A stretch of DNA of 64,000 bases from positions 372,001 to 436,000 of the forward strand of contig JAIXMP010000017.1 of assembly GCA_025677815.1 (NCBI GenBank), in the 5' to 3' direction. The notes beneath the pieces were generated by a model that made no database searches, had not been told where the DNA came from, and worked only from the letters and a program-made list of their open reading frames with translations. Each line of letters begins with the position of its first letter. Within the stretch, counting starts at the first letter, position 1. Shown piece after piece: positions 15,087 to 27,477 of the stretch. The position numbers and the translations under genes are program-made. The DNA comes from Phascolomyces articulosus (taxonomy: Eukaryota > Mucoromycota > Mucoromycetes > Mucorales > Lichtheimiaceae).

Positions 15087-16694
15087 GGGATAGAGTATTC
15101 CATTAATAAGAAATAGAATAATAAATATTGTCTTTTATTTTACGTAATAAAGTATGTATATATTCCTATTTTCAATGATCATTCAGCAATTACAATCTTA
15201 GCGTAACAAAAAGTAACAATATACTACCAGAAAAAATACATTATATTAATATACTGAACAAAAAGTATACTAAGCAAAGTAATCTGCCCCAAGTTACAAG
15301 TTGCATAATAAATGTGTTACATTCCCTTTCCTTTTACTGTTCGATTATAGTGGTGGATGGGAATGACCTGCCTGTTCCACCACCACAAAAACTTTTTATA
15401 GTACCTCGATTTGGAAAAAAAAATCGCGGTGTTACCAAATTTGTTCGTGTTCGAACGAGCCATTCAAACTATTTGCGCACGAACTGTAATGTTATATAAG
15501 CACAACCTTGACAAAAGGGTAATCTTTGGATATACTTTTTCCGGGTTGATACCACTATTGTATTACAAAATATAAACTTCCTTTTAGGCTTGACAGGATA
15601 TGGGTTACTCTCCATGAACAATCTAGTATTTCATCGAAGCTTATTGCTGGCATAGTGACAGTCAAAAATGTAAAGCATTCCTAGTTACTACTCTTTTGAA
15701 AAAGATCCCTAGGTACATATATATATATATATAGAACATATTTGCTATTTAACACCATCCACTCCTGTTTCCACAGTTCTCTTTAGCAATAACAAAAAAT
15801 TTGTAATAAGAATATAATTGGTGTAAAGGGTACAAGTAATACAACATTGAAGCATAATTTTATTTTTTATGATGTTACAATTGCTGCGTCTCTATCCTGA
15901 TCTTCGGATGTTATTTTGTCCCATTTTTTATGGCATTGGCAGTTATCAATCATTTTTTCAAGTCGTAAAGGGTTTTTTTTAGTATTATCAATTTAAAGCT
16001 AGCCCATGATTCTTATTTATGGTGTGTTGTTATGGATGTATTATAAACTATGCGTTCATTTCAGTTTAAGATAGATAGATATATATATATATATATATAT
16101 ATGATTTTGAAAACATGTTAATTAGATAAGCATTTCTTGGTATACGATTCTTCTTGTTTTCTAAATTTTTGTCTATTTAGGGCAATTCTGATTGAAATGC
16201 GAAGAGGCTGATGGACCACGTATTATTAATTAAAAATGTTACACCCCCAGTAGAATTACCGAGAATTGGTAGCACATTTGAAATGATTTTTACCCTCATG
16301 CTCGTCCATCCTAGGAATAAAGGAACAACATGTGATATTTTTTCTTGTTGTAAAACATCTTCTATGATCATTTGAAAAGCTAATATTCTTAGAATACTAA
16401 TATAAAAAAGAGAAAATGACAAATAATAAGAAGGGTATAACAATCGGATGGATGTAAGGAATAAAGAGTAGAAAAAAGATACTTATTTTTCAGTGTAAAT
16501 CCTGACTCTGTACAAACGGGACGCGCTCCTGCATTTTGAACGGCCCCTGTTCCGCATATATATTTTAGAGGCACTGGAATTAATATTTTACCGTCTTACT
16601 CGTGTCACCTCAAAAGAGTATATATTTCTTTTCTTAGTGCAAAAAAAAAGACCAGTTTATTATCAACCGGTTGTAACCATAAGGAAAACAAAAT
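15087..16694. other. Intergenic with possible decayed minus-strand exons
   Basis: AT-rich 1.6 kb with a TA microsatellite at 16078-16101. Apart from the possible decayed exons at 16180-16575 on the minus strand, nothing is supported. Confidence 0.5.
16180..16575 (-). pseudogene. Possible decayed exons, family not recognised
   Basis: Two minus-strand frames look like protein rather than noise. One contains LKYICGTGAVQNAGARPVC (near 16560-16500). The other contains DVLQQEKISHVVPLFLGWTS then VKIISNVLPILGNSTGG (about 16360-16220). A donor-like GTATCTTTT sits between them. No start codon or full-length frame can be built, and no family is recognised. Confidence 0.25.
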
Positions 16695-18059
16695 ATGCTT
16701 GAACAAGACAGCTATTATTGGGGTATACCGTATGTATTTTACTAGATAGTTATTATGAAATAGTAGGGTTTTCTAACTGCCGTCTACTATTCTTTTAGAA
16801 CGTCCACCATTGACTGGTGTGAGGTAAAAAAAAAACCATTAGTTTTCATGGCCATGTTATAAACTTCGCAATCGCGCGTTTGTGCAAACAATAAAAAAAA
16901 AAAAATACTAGGCGCGTTCAACTCATTCATTCCATTTTCTTACATGTTATTTTTTTTCACTTCGTCATTAGGAAAACTATGTTGTTTCACAATACCTTGC
17001 AGAATACTTTAACGTGAGTTTTTTTTTTTTTTTTTTTTTGTAAACAAATAATATAGTTATGTTTATGAGAAAACTGACTTTTTTTTTCATTTGATAACAA
17101 TACCTTATGAAGACAACCACAAACTTAGCTTTTGGTAAGATATGTTTTTCTTTTTTGCAATAAGTTACATGTTGAATATTTAACTAAATAATATATTGAA
17201 TTGATAATGATGATGATTGTCTATATATAAAAACAGTTTTCCTGGCTTTCTTTGGTATTTATAACACAATCACCAATAATTTTAGCAAGACATTTGTGAT
17301 TGCCCATCTGGCTGTACTATTTGTAGGGATTGGTTCGTGCGTAATTATGGCCCTTGAAATTCTTTGTTATCCCGCAAAAAAAAAAAAAATTAATTTGGTC
17401 ATAAATCTCTTGTTTTTTTTATTAAAGGTGGTTCTTTCACATGACACTTCAATATGAAATGCAGCTACTTGATGAACTACCCAGTAAGTTAAATATATTT
17501 CTATGTTATATATATATACTTTGTACGAATCAATGGGATGGGATGTTTTTTAATGTATATATTTATATAAATTTAGTGATTTATGCAGCTTGCGTTATGG
17601 TTTGGCACATGTAAGTTTAGGATTACAAAAATAGGTTTATATACTACGCAATTATGCGAGATAGACATTTATTTCCTGGTTTATCTCATATTTTATTTAT
17701 TTATTTAGTTTCGAAGTCCATCCTCAAAAACGTTATGGTGTCCTTTTGCCTTTGTTTTTAGTTGGATATTCAGCATTTGTGACGTATTCATATATTATTA
17801 TTAATAATCCTGTATATCATCAAGTATGTTATGGATTGTTGGTTGGCACTGTTGTTATTCGATCCGTCTATGTTTGTCATAGAATCCCTACAGCTTATCA
17901 AGCTTATGAACAAATTTGGATGTCACGATTATTATGGATGGGAGCTGGATGTTTTGGTTGTGCTTTTTTGGTTTGGAACATTGATAATCAATTCTGTTCC
18001 TTTTTACGAGATTGGCGATCCACAGTAGGATTACCCATTGGTGCTATTAGTGAGGTAAG

Positions 18060-18092
<33 letters not shown>

Positions 18093-18439
18093 CAAGATCT
18101 CTTGTTTTCTCCCATTTTGTCTCATTTATTAAATGTTTTTTTTTTTTTTTTTTTTTTGGCGGGTAATTATATAAACAAATGATGATCCTCTATAGTTACA
18201 CGGTTGGTGGCATATCGGAACAAGTAAGTGAAAGAATTCTTTTCTTTCAATTTAGAAAGTCTACCTTGTCATACTAATAAAATGTGTATTTATATCTAGG
18301 TCTTGGCGTTTATTACTTTCTGGTTTTCTGTGAATGGGTTCATCAAGTTATGAATGGAAAAGCTCCACGTTATGAACTTCAATGGATCGGACCATTATGC
18401 TATTTGAGACCTGCAAAAGGTCAAATCAAATCAAATTAA
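16695..18439 (+). CDS. Alkaline ceramidase
   Basis: Seven-span endoplasmic reticulum or Golgi amidase that splits ceramide into sphingoid base and fatty acid. Ten exons: 16695-16729, 16799-16823, 16972-17013, 17113-17134, 17237-17336, 17428-17483, 17577-17610, 17709-18054, 18196-18223, 18300-18439, giving 275 aa. The active site known from human ACER3 is fully kept with identical spacing: zinc ligands His79, His222 and His226, plus Ser75 and Asp90 (GSWFFH, LLDELP, HGWWH). The calcium site is also present as Asp17, Trp18, Glu20, Asn22 and Glu31 in TIDWCEENYVVSQYLAEYF. Several exons are tiny (22-35 nt), so simple ORF searches miss the first half. The donor of intron 5 is GTGCGT. Intron 8 carries an ATT microsatellite at 18062-18091. 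Orthologues in yeast are YPC1 and YDC1. Confidence 0.93.
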
Positions 18440-19677
18440 TTATATATTTATATATATATTTAAAAAGGAACGTCATCATGAATTTATTGTTGGATTACAC
18501 TGGATTCATAAAGATTCACAAGACTAGAGAATTTTAAAATAACTAATATCTATATATACTATTATTAGAGTGATGAGAAAGGATAGAATGCAAATCATCA
18601 TCATTATTTTATTTTATTCAAATGACTTTATATACATATATAAAATATATGCATTTACTTTTATATATGCGTAACTTTGATAGTTTTTCTTTTTCAGGTA
18701 GAAAAAAAAATAATTAGTCCATAACTATAATTTATAATGCTGCCGTTTAAATATTCAGACGGGAACAAAGATTTTACATTTTTGGATAGCATATTTAGGC
18801 AGGATGGGATAAGAATCAATATACTAAGTAACTCAATTGAGTAATATAAAGTGTTGTTGTTGTTATTGCATTTTTTTCTTTTATGATCTATAAAATCTTG
18901 GTATAAAAGTAAGATTATTTAAAAGTGAGCTACAGTACCTATCAAGCTGCACATTGTTGTTTATGCTAAACTATTAATGATGCAGATCTATGAACGAAAC
19001 ACATAAAAGCTCAATTGCCTTGGCGCGCGTACACCACATTTTGCTAAGCTAAAAAAAATTCAACCCGATACCAAATAAGGGAGTCATCGTGTGATTTTGC
19101 TTCAGCCGACCGACAACATCATTATATATTCAAATGAAGTCAAAGTAATGTATTATACTATACTATCTACATCATCCTCATCCTCATTATTCTTATGATT
19201 TCATAATTATAAATATAGTAAAGGAAATAATAACTTATCTATCTTTTCGCAAGATTCGAATTTGAGGAGGTTATCATTAACAAGTAGAATTATTTATTAA
19301 GTTGTAGATCCATAGAAAGTAAATACACCAAGTATTTTGAATAGGTGAAAAAAAACAGGTAAAGGCAAAACTTAATTTTCCATTTGGGTAACAAGGGGGC
19401 GGGCACACATTCACACTCCATGTTCACCCTGCATTCCAATTTTTTTATATATCTTGCCTTCCTTTCCTTTATTCCCTTTTTTTTTCAACCTAAATATCAA
19501 TTAACGCCTTCAAACACACATACACTAAAAAAAAATTTATATATAAAACATTCATCATTTATTATTTATTGTTATTGTTTCTTCTTTCCCTCTTTTGTTT
19601 TAACTAAACTGTTTAAAATATCTATCCTGAACTAAACTTTGTCCGTGTGTCAAAAACCAATATTTTATTTTAACTCT
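18440..19677. other. Intergenic, promoter region of the HSF-type gene
   Basis: 1.2 kb of AT-rich DNA. It ends in a long pyrimidine-rich leader before the ATG at 19678. No exon or RNA gene was seen. Confidence 0.5.
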
Positions 19678-21210
19678 ATGGATCACGGCCGATATTCCTC
19701 GTCTTCCTCGTCTTCTTATTCAATATTTAACGATGGTTCAATTTCCTCTTGTTCTTCATTCAGTTCACCAGCAGCTTCACCATTACATTCACCATTTGAA
19801 TCGCCCAACGATTCTCCTGTCCGGGAACTCCAGTTACATAGTAACAATCTAGGCTATACCCAGCAACAACCAATGACAAGTTTACAGCCACCCACAGGTA
19901 CTGAACAACAACAACAAACAAATAAACAACCAATCCCTTCTGGAGGTGGCGATATGAACGGTACGAATGGAAATAACTCAAATAATAATAACAATAACAC
20001 TTTTGTTCATAAATTATACAAGCAAGTAAAAGAGAATAGATCATTAAAAGGATTGAATAGATTCCGAGAAGAGTTCTAAAAAAACTAATGATAAATCCAT
20101 TCCATTGTTTATATAGTATGGTTGTTGATAAGCAATACCAGCATTTGATTGCTTGGAATTTTACAGGAACATCCTTTGTTGTATGTAATATTATGGAGTT
20201 TTCAAGAGATGTTTTACCAAAACATTTTAAACATAATAACTTTTCCAGTTTTGTTCGACAATTGAATATGTAAGTAGTAGTAGTACTAATGGTAATTACC
20301 GTTGGATTGATTGGTTTTTGGGGGAATGAGGAGGAGGAGGATAGGGAAAAATGATGCTGATTCGTTGGTTATTTTTAAATCTTATTGTTGATTTATGTAT
20401 AATAATAAAGGTATGGTTTTCATAAAGTGAACAAATCACCACGCGGGCACCGCACAATGGCTGAGAACCAGATTTGGGAATTTTCACACTGCAAATTCAT
20501 GAAGAGCCGCCCGGATTTATTGGATGAAATAAAACGTAAAGCGATCGAGCCTGATACAGTTCGACGAGACAACAGCGACCTGCACACTCGAGTTCAAATG
20601 ATGCAATCATCACAAGCATCCATGATGCAACAAATAGCTCAATTACAAGAAAACTTTTCCGAAGTCCTACGAGAACTTGCCGAGACCCGACGGAAACATA
20701 GTTTACAACATCAAGTATTAAAAACTATAATGGATTACATGACACAACAGCAAGGTGCTCAATGTAAGTGATTTCAATCATCATTCTAATAGAGTGCTCT
20801 TATTTTATTAGCAGTAAAAATTATATACAAATATTTATTAAGCATTGTTTGCTTGATTTATTCAATTTCCCGATTTATAAATATTATATATACTTACATA
20901 TTATAAAACAAATATGCACAGTATCTATGTCTTCTGACGTAGCTGCTTTGAATGGATTTGGTGATATGAAGCCAGATCCCGAGCAACGACCCCCTTCCAT
21001 ATTCATCACTTCACCTGAAATGGATTCCACTACTCAGCAATTACAAAACTTTTATCTTGATGAAAGTTACCAACAGCAACAACAACAACAACAACAACAA
21101 CAACGAAATACTAGTAGATCATCTTCACCACTTTCAGTACAAACACAAAATCTTCCTAGACAAGCCAATGAACCCTGTCTTCAAGTGCATAGTAATAATC
21201 ATGCTTCATC

Positions 21211-21241
<31 letters not shown>

Positions 21242-21598
21242 GAATCTCCTCTTTCCCCTTCTGTATCCATGTATGAGGCAGCTATCAACACACCCCTCCC
21301 TCCTAGCCCTAGTCCAAGTACGTTCATGTCGGACGATGACGCTGCAAGTATATGCAGTCCCCATAGTCCGTATACGCCAAGTACCTGCAATTATGGTCCG
21401 ACTCTTGCAACAACAGACATAAATGGAGTTACCCCGATACAGCAAGATCAATTTCAACAACAACAGTTACAACAACAACAGTTACAACAACAACAACAGC
21501 AACATCAATCTTATTTTAATGTGATGCAACAAAATATAGTACCACAACAAAACTTTGCTCTTCAGCAACAGGCTATGCCAATTTACCACCAAGAATAA
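19678..21598 (+). CDS. Heat-shock-factor-type transcription regulator
   Basis: Nuclear DNA-binding activator of the HSF family. Exons are 19678-20021, 20117-20269, 20411-20763 and 20922-21598, giving 508 aa. Residues 1-105 are serine- and asparagine-rich. The HSF domain runs from about 107 to 210, with LPKHFKHNNFSSFVRQLNMY and the wing PRGHRTMAENQIWEF. A heptad-type coiled coil follows at about 217-265, then a long region with four glutamine tracts built of CAA/CAG (near 21069-21101, 21211-21240, 21456-21502 and later). Intron 1 starts with GC (AA|GCAAGT) rather than GT; this is the only junction that rebuilds the conserved KLYNMVVDKQYQHLI. If the intron is kept, translation stops at 20077-20079, before the DNA-binding helix. 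The true start is the ATG at 19678. HSF1 versus another HSF-type paralogue is not resolved. Confidence 0.92.
21069..21105 (+). repeat. CAA/CAG trinucleotide tract encoding polyglutamine
   Basis: Run of about 12 CAG/CAA codons in exon 4 of the HSF-type gene. It is the first of four such tracts between 21069 and 21570. Confidence 0.85.
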
Positions 21599-22043
21599 AT
21601 AACAGCTCAACTTTTTTTTCTTCCGTCATGATCAAAGGAGAATTGTAGTATATGAGACTTGTAGTATTTTCATAAAAAAAGGTCTTCTACAAATACACTC
21701 ACAATCACCTCTTTTGTATATTGTACATAATTTAGCATAACGTTATTACCTTCACATCATTATCACTATCATCTTTTTATCACTTATATATTTTTTCTTT
21801 ATATTTTACAATCAACACGTTCGTCATTTCACCTACTTTTTTCCCCATCTATATATTTATTATTATTTGTTGTTGCTTTTCTTTTTTTTTTTCCTCAATC
21901 AATCCATAACAACTTTTTTTTTATCTTTCATTCATTTATATCATGTATTTATTACACAAATATATAAAAAAACAAGAACTTTCAAAAAAAAATATACAAC
22001 ACGTTTAAATATATTTTTACAAGTTTGTCTATTTCTTTTTTTC
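21599..22043. other. Convergent 3' intergenic region
   Basis: T-rich spacer between the ends of the HSF-type gene (plus) and the FAD oxidase gene (minus). It probably holds both polyadenylation regions. No gene was seen. Confidence 0.6.
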
Positions 22044-24037
22044 TTACAACTTGGCAAAACGGTTATCAGGATCCCATTTTTGCTTAAGTTTGTTTAATTC
22101 CATATAATTGATACCATATTCACGAGCACTTGGACCACCAAAATCAGAATGATTGGCATATAATCGATAACTATCACCACGGGAAGATAAATATTTTCCA
22201 AACTCTTGTGCCCATGCTACCATTTTGTCTTCTAATTTGGCATCTGAGAATGCCGCGGCAACGCCCACATCAAAATGATCATCTCTCCAACTAAATGCCA
22301 TGTCCGTTCGATGATGCTTCATAATACCATCAGGTTGAACCATCAAAATCAATGAACCTGTACCACTGGCTTCGGGTTCTTCAGCATATAATTGATCCAA
22401 TCGATCCAATGCACCACGGATATGGTCCACATCTAATTGGGGTTTAATATTGGCAGAGGCGAAACGAATAGGGACTGAGGCAATTAAATCGGGTGCATCT
22501 GATAATGTATTGATCTTCCAATAAGGCATGGATGAAGTGTTTTGTGAAGTCGATGGAAGTTTAAGAAGGGGTTCAAAATTGGCTTCGGCATCTTGTTCTG
22601 AACCATCGTAAAAGGGAAGGACGGTAAATCCAGCTTTCCCATCGCCACCTTTTCCAAGGGCTACAGCCGCTGCAGCTTTGATATTATGTTTGCCATACCA
22701 TGCATTGAGTGCCTCCACTACTTCCTTTACTTGACTACCAGAGTAAGTAAGAGCACCACCCCAAACAGATTTTGAAACAGGATGTGCTTGAATAATAAAC
22801 TATAATAACAATAAAAAAGGATTACAGAAATGTTAGTAGTGAAAAGGTGGAATATATACATACTTCCTTTTGTTGTTTCGTTTCCCTCACCTTGGTCACA
22901 ACTCCAAATTTATTGCCTGCACCACGAATACACCAAAACAGATCTGGGTTCTCATCTTTGTTTGCCCATACAATTTGACCTTTTGCAGTAACCACTTCAG
23001 CTGCAACAATGTTATCTACAGCCAAACTTGAATGCTCTTCGTTAATGCCTTTGTTTTTTTATCTAGAAAAAAAAAGTAATACATCATCCTATTTACCCAT
23101 ATTCGCCTGTCAAATATCCGTAACCACCATGTAACGTCAATCCACCAATACCCACATGGCTAGTCGATCCCGTTACTATGTAATAAAAAAAAAGTTAATT
23201 TGAAAATTTCTAAAACAAACATTTTTTCCTCTCCGTTCTTTGCGTACATAGTAACCAACCATCCTTCCCAAGCTTTACAATCCTTTCCTTATCACTTACC
23301 ACATGCAAGACCATATTCAGCAGCTGCCTTAATGACATGACTAGCAAGTGCACCACCTCCAGCAACCACTTGCTTTTCATCTGCTTTGACAAATACTTCA
23401 TTCATCAAACTTAAATCAATAACAATACCATTCTCGATACTTGACGCGCCGCTGGGGGAATGTCCACCACACTTGACAACGAATTGAAGTCCATGACTTT
23501 CACACATAATTATCTATTTAAGATAACAAAAAAAGAGCCCCCCGGCATAATTACCAAATAAACCAAATATTAATATGTTGTGGAGGAGGTGGGTAGATTT
23601 CTCTCGGATATAGAACTCCTCATTTGTAAGCGTATGTTCACCAAATTTCATGATAACTAGGATAAACTCACCGTTTTTCGAACGTCTTCAGCACTTGTCA
23701 CCTTGACAACAGCTAATGCACGTTTTACTGCACATGGAGACCAACGTTGAATGGCGTCGTTATAAGCTTGACCATGGTGACCCATAATAACGCGTGCATT
23801 AGGTGACAAGGACGATCCAAATGTCGTCAATTGCTGTGTCGTGATTCTACCACCTTCTTGGTAACGTTTATTTGTTGGTTTCAAACGGAAAAAGTTGGGA
23901 GCAGGAGCGTCACCACTGGCTGCTGGCATTGTTCCTTCCGTTGATTGTTGTTCTTGTTGTGCTCCATTGTTATTATCATTGGCAGGATCGTCGAAGTACG
24001 CAGCAAATGCTGGATCAACACCACAGAATTGACACAT
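22044..24037 (-). CDS. FAD-linked oxidoreductase, berberine-bridge-enzyme-like
   Basis: Flavin oxidase of the PCMH-type FAD-binding family with a C-terminal BBE segment; the substrate is unknown (sugars, alcohols or secondary metabolites in relatives). Exons are 24037-23672, 23513-23300, 23175-23097, 23026-22891 and 22799-22044, giving 516 aa. [12 protein letters not shown] supplies the histidine expected to bind FAD covalently. The position that usually carries the second attachment cysteine (GTC..VG) reads [10 protein letters not shown], so bicovalent FAD is unlikely. [18 protein letters not shown] and [12 protein letters not shown] follow, then [16 protein letters not shown], and the BBE motif [18 protein letters not shown] at the C terminus. 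There is no signal peptide, unlike many secreted fungal relatives. Residues 15-45 are acidic/Gln-rich. Intron 3 uses the acceptor CAAG at 23027-23030, the only one that keeps frame. Confidence 0.9.
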
Positions 24038-27000
24038 TTTTTATATTAGTAAGAAAAGAGAGTAACAGCTTAAAATAAAGCAAGGGAGTTTTTTTTTGGG
24101 TGAAGATAATGAGCATCATGCTGATTGGCAGGTTTTCGAGTTACCCTTCCGCACTCTCGGGAAATTTCTACGTTTGACCTGACCTGATATGGTAAAAATG
24201 GGTTTGCATAATGATGAACGGGTAAAACTTTAAATCAAGGCCACGAATTTATCAATCTTCTTTTTCATTTTCATCTTACCAGAAGATAGGTTCATTTGTA
24301 TGTATTGCATTGCTATAATTTATTTGAAAAGTGCGTTGGTATTTTAAAGTTAGCAAACTATTTCCTCATCCTCATCTTTACTCTTAGTAGTGCGTGCATT
24401 AGTACATTTTACTTTTTTTTTTTGAACTGTATCCAATGCATAACAAGATGCTCTGTTAAAAATGGTACCTCAAATGTTTCATGTTAAATTTGTTTTTAAT
24501 CCATCTACAGCGGCATGTTTATAAAATGTATGATGGTGCACTTTGAGAACACGAACACTATGTCGCAGTAGCTATCTCCTCATCGACATATTATTTATGT
24601 TTTTGGAGAACCTTTCCACAAAATAGTATCGATACAAAAAAGAAAGCACACACTCCATTTCATCTTGGTTCAAAATCAAGAAGTTTTCAATTGAGTATTA
24701 TATTAAGGTTGTTTTTTAATATAAAAGTTGAATATGTATAAAGAAATATAGGAAAAGGGACGCTCTGCTGGTGATGTCTAGAAAAAGTTGATAGTAGGAG
24801 AGAGTGTGTGCAACATACCTCAACTCTGATTATATTTTTAACTAAAGGAACTGTAAGATAGTCCCGTTCTTGTTGCTCCTGTTTTCTGTGTTAAAAAGCA
24901 TTAAAATGTCTTTTTTAGGGTACAGATTTACCTACTTTGTCGGGCCGTATGACCTTATTATAATCCGTTACTTTGACAGCTATAAAATGTCACAAAGTAT
25001 GATAGTAGATTATTAATAATAGTCTAAAAACCTGCTAAGTCTATAAAAACATCATATTACTGTGATTAAATCATAATGCCAAAGCTATTAAGCGGTGTAA
25101 AGAGTTCTTATCGAATCTAATTATGACTTTGTAGTACCATTACAGGTGCGGATTATTCTGCTAAGAATTCCTCTACTTGATCAAATATTGTTATTTTGTT
25201 GGGTTATTCTTGTGTTATCGGGTAGTAATTTGAGGTTTGAATTTAGCTACCAAGTGTTGTATCCATAAATATCAATAAATAAAAGAAATAAGCAGGAGAC
25301 GAGATAAGTCAACGAGACCCGAAAATAATTCAGTGAAGTTTATTACGATTCAAAATACTCTCTCTATTTATATTAAATTGCTCATCATGGATGGACTGCC
25401 ACTACATGTGCATTACGGTATCATATTTCTTATGGACCACATCATTTAGATTGCGTACTATGCTATAAGACTGTGTGAATAACAGAAGTTATAGAACGTG
25501 CGAACGATGATGGTGGGAATCAGGAAGGGAGTTGCGCGTTTGCATAATGACATAATCCGTGTCACAGTAACTGTGCTTCAAATATAAATTACCACACAAG
25601 CGAGGCAAAGGGTGAATAGCGTTTTCTATTACTAATAATAATAATCAGGAAGCCATTGTATGTTGGATACAACACCAAGAATTCGTGAGGTTCTTGCCCA
25701 ATATCAACATAAAAAATTAAATTCACCTTTCTTGTTCCTCCAGAATGTTGTTTACAGGTGGCTTATAACGCTATCAATGATAAATTAGGAAGGAGGTGAG
25801 TTAATGCAGTCCGCTCATGTCGCTCCTTTATTTCTGTTAATACATGTATTAGTTTACCTTTTGATTTTTATTGATGTATCGTGTAATAATGTTCTGAATA
25901 ATGGTTTCTAATATCCAACAATCCCTACTTCGGAATTTTCATTCCGTCCCGTTAGTTGCTGTTATTGCTTTAATCTACGTTTAGTTAAAATTAGTCTGTG
26001 GTATAAGTGGCAACATCATTTGATCTATCCAATATAATAAATAATCCAAAGTACTCCCTTTACTTACATATGGTCAATCATATAGAGAACAATCACAAAT
26101 TTTGAGTCCTTGATATTAATTTTTGTTTCATTGGCTTCAAGCTTTGATTTAAAAATAATTTTTCGAGCAACAGGTATTTATTTAGCTTCATAGATGTTGT
26201 ATGGATGAAACTTTTGAATCTGCCTTTTTTTAGGCGTATGAAAATGCCTTTGTGATCTGTTATGTTATCTGTCATCCAACTTTTTCACTTTGCCATCACT
26301 ATCAAGAAAGACTCCTCACTATCATTATCTTTCCTTCAAACACATTCTCCCGCAGTTATTCGTTGGGCTTTTTTTAAGCCATCTACATATCTCTAACAAA
26401 AACAGAAAAAGCAGAGGAGGGTGAGCTCAAGGTAGTCAGAGCAACACTTGTATCATTATTGTTTGCCTCAAAATCTACCTTGTTTTATATTAGTAAAAGC
26501 ATATCATAAATCATCTTCTTGGACATTGTGACTACAATAGCGTGTATGCACGATGAATCATCGATATATCTCTTCCACCTAAAAGGAAGTTATCGGAGGC
26601 TCATTAAGTATTAACTTGCCTAAAGTTGAAAGAAAAAATCTCGAGGAAAGATGGTTAAATATATACAGGTTTTTAAGACTGGTTTTGCGTATAATTTTTT
26701 ATTTTATAATACAAAATATACGTAAATGCGCAAAAGCAGTCTTAAAATACAGTACATATTACATGCTTAAAAAATAATAAAAGTTCATATTTGAAGGTAA
26801 TATCAGTCTTGTGGCTACCTAAACCAAGCAACAACAAACCAGCAATTAGATTATTGCCACAAGGAAGAGGGATTTGTCGCTGCCAAGTCTAGCAATGACT
26901 GAGTCGAGCTAACCATCGTTTGAATTTCCAAGTCCTTCAATAAACGGTGGTAATTTATCGCCTTTCAGCCGAGCTTCCAGCGCTCAAGGTGATGAAATAA

Positions 27001-27477
27001 TACTTGTATCGTTTCAATATGTTGTCATCTTTATTCAAAAATGAGAATATTTTGAGAAAATTAGTAAAGTATAACAATCAGGAAAGTTTGTATAAATTTT
27101 CCACGTTTGTATAAGTGCCTCTTTTAGGAAAAATTAATCATCATTTGATAACAGTGATATCGTATTTGTAACTTTTTTTCTTCATTTGATCCAAACAATA
27201 CATTATCATTTCAAGTTTTCCTTATTAAGGATTACATTTATCGGACTGGATAGTTATATTTGGTTAGTTTACTATAGAAGCAATAGCAAATGGCTTTGAG
27301 GGAAGGAATAGTCTAACGGAATGTTTTTCTTTGGCACAACCAAATTGGGGTTCACATTGAATATGATTGGGTTGCCGGAACATTTATTACAAAAATGGAA
27401 GTACAGTTCCTGAAAAGTTTCTGCAGTTCGCATCTTTTTCTTTCCCCTTTCATTCATAAGTATATATCAAATTCACC
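24038..27477. other. Long intergenic region containing a solo LTR
   Basis: 3.4 kb of AT-rich DNA with no gene seen. The only structured element recognised is the LTR at 25255-25674. Short frames here lack family resemblance. Confidence 0.5.
25255..25674. mobile_element. Solo LTR of a retrotransposon
   Basis: A 420-bp segment begins TGTTGTATCC and ends GGATACAACA, a perfect 10-bp terminal inverted pair of TG...CA type. It is flanked on both sides by the identical 5-bp sequence CCAAG (25250-25254 and 25675-25679), the target duplication left by integrase. No internal gag/pol DNA or second LTR is present in the window, so this is a recombined solo LTR. Superfamily (Ty1/copia or Ty3/gypsy) cannot be decided. 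Confidence 0.85.

Noticed and set aside
19639..19677. Extending the HSF-type protein upstream of the ATG at 19678
   Set aside because: The upstream frame opens at a TTG, not an ATG; the first in-frame ATG is at 19678.
21199..21463. Minus-strand frames opposite the HSF gene with cysteine or leucine runs
   Set aside because: Shadows of the CAA/CAG glutamine tracts on the plus strand.
23026..23048. Acceptor at 23048 for exon 4 of the FAD oxidase
   Set aside because: With the GT donor after codon position 2 it gives a stop; the acceptor giving TGEYGLAVDN at 23026 keeps frame and matches the family.
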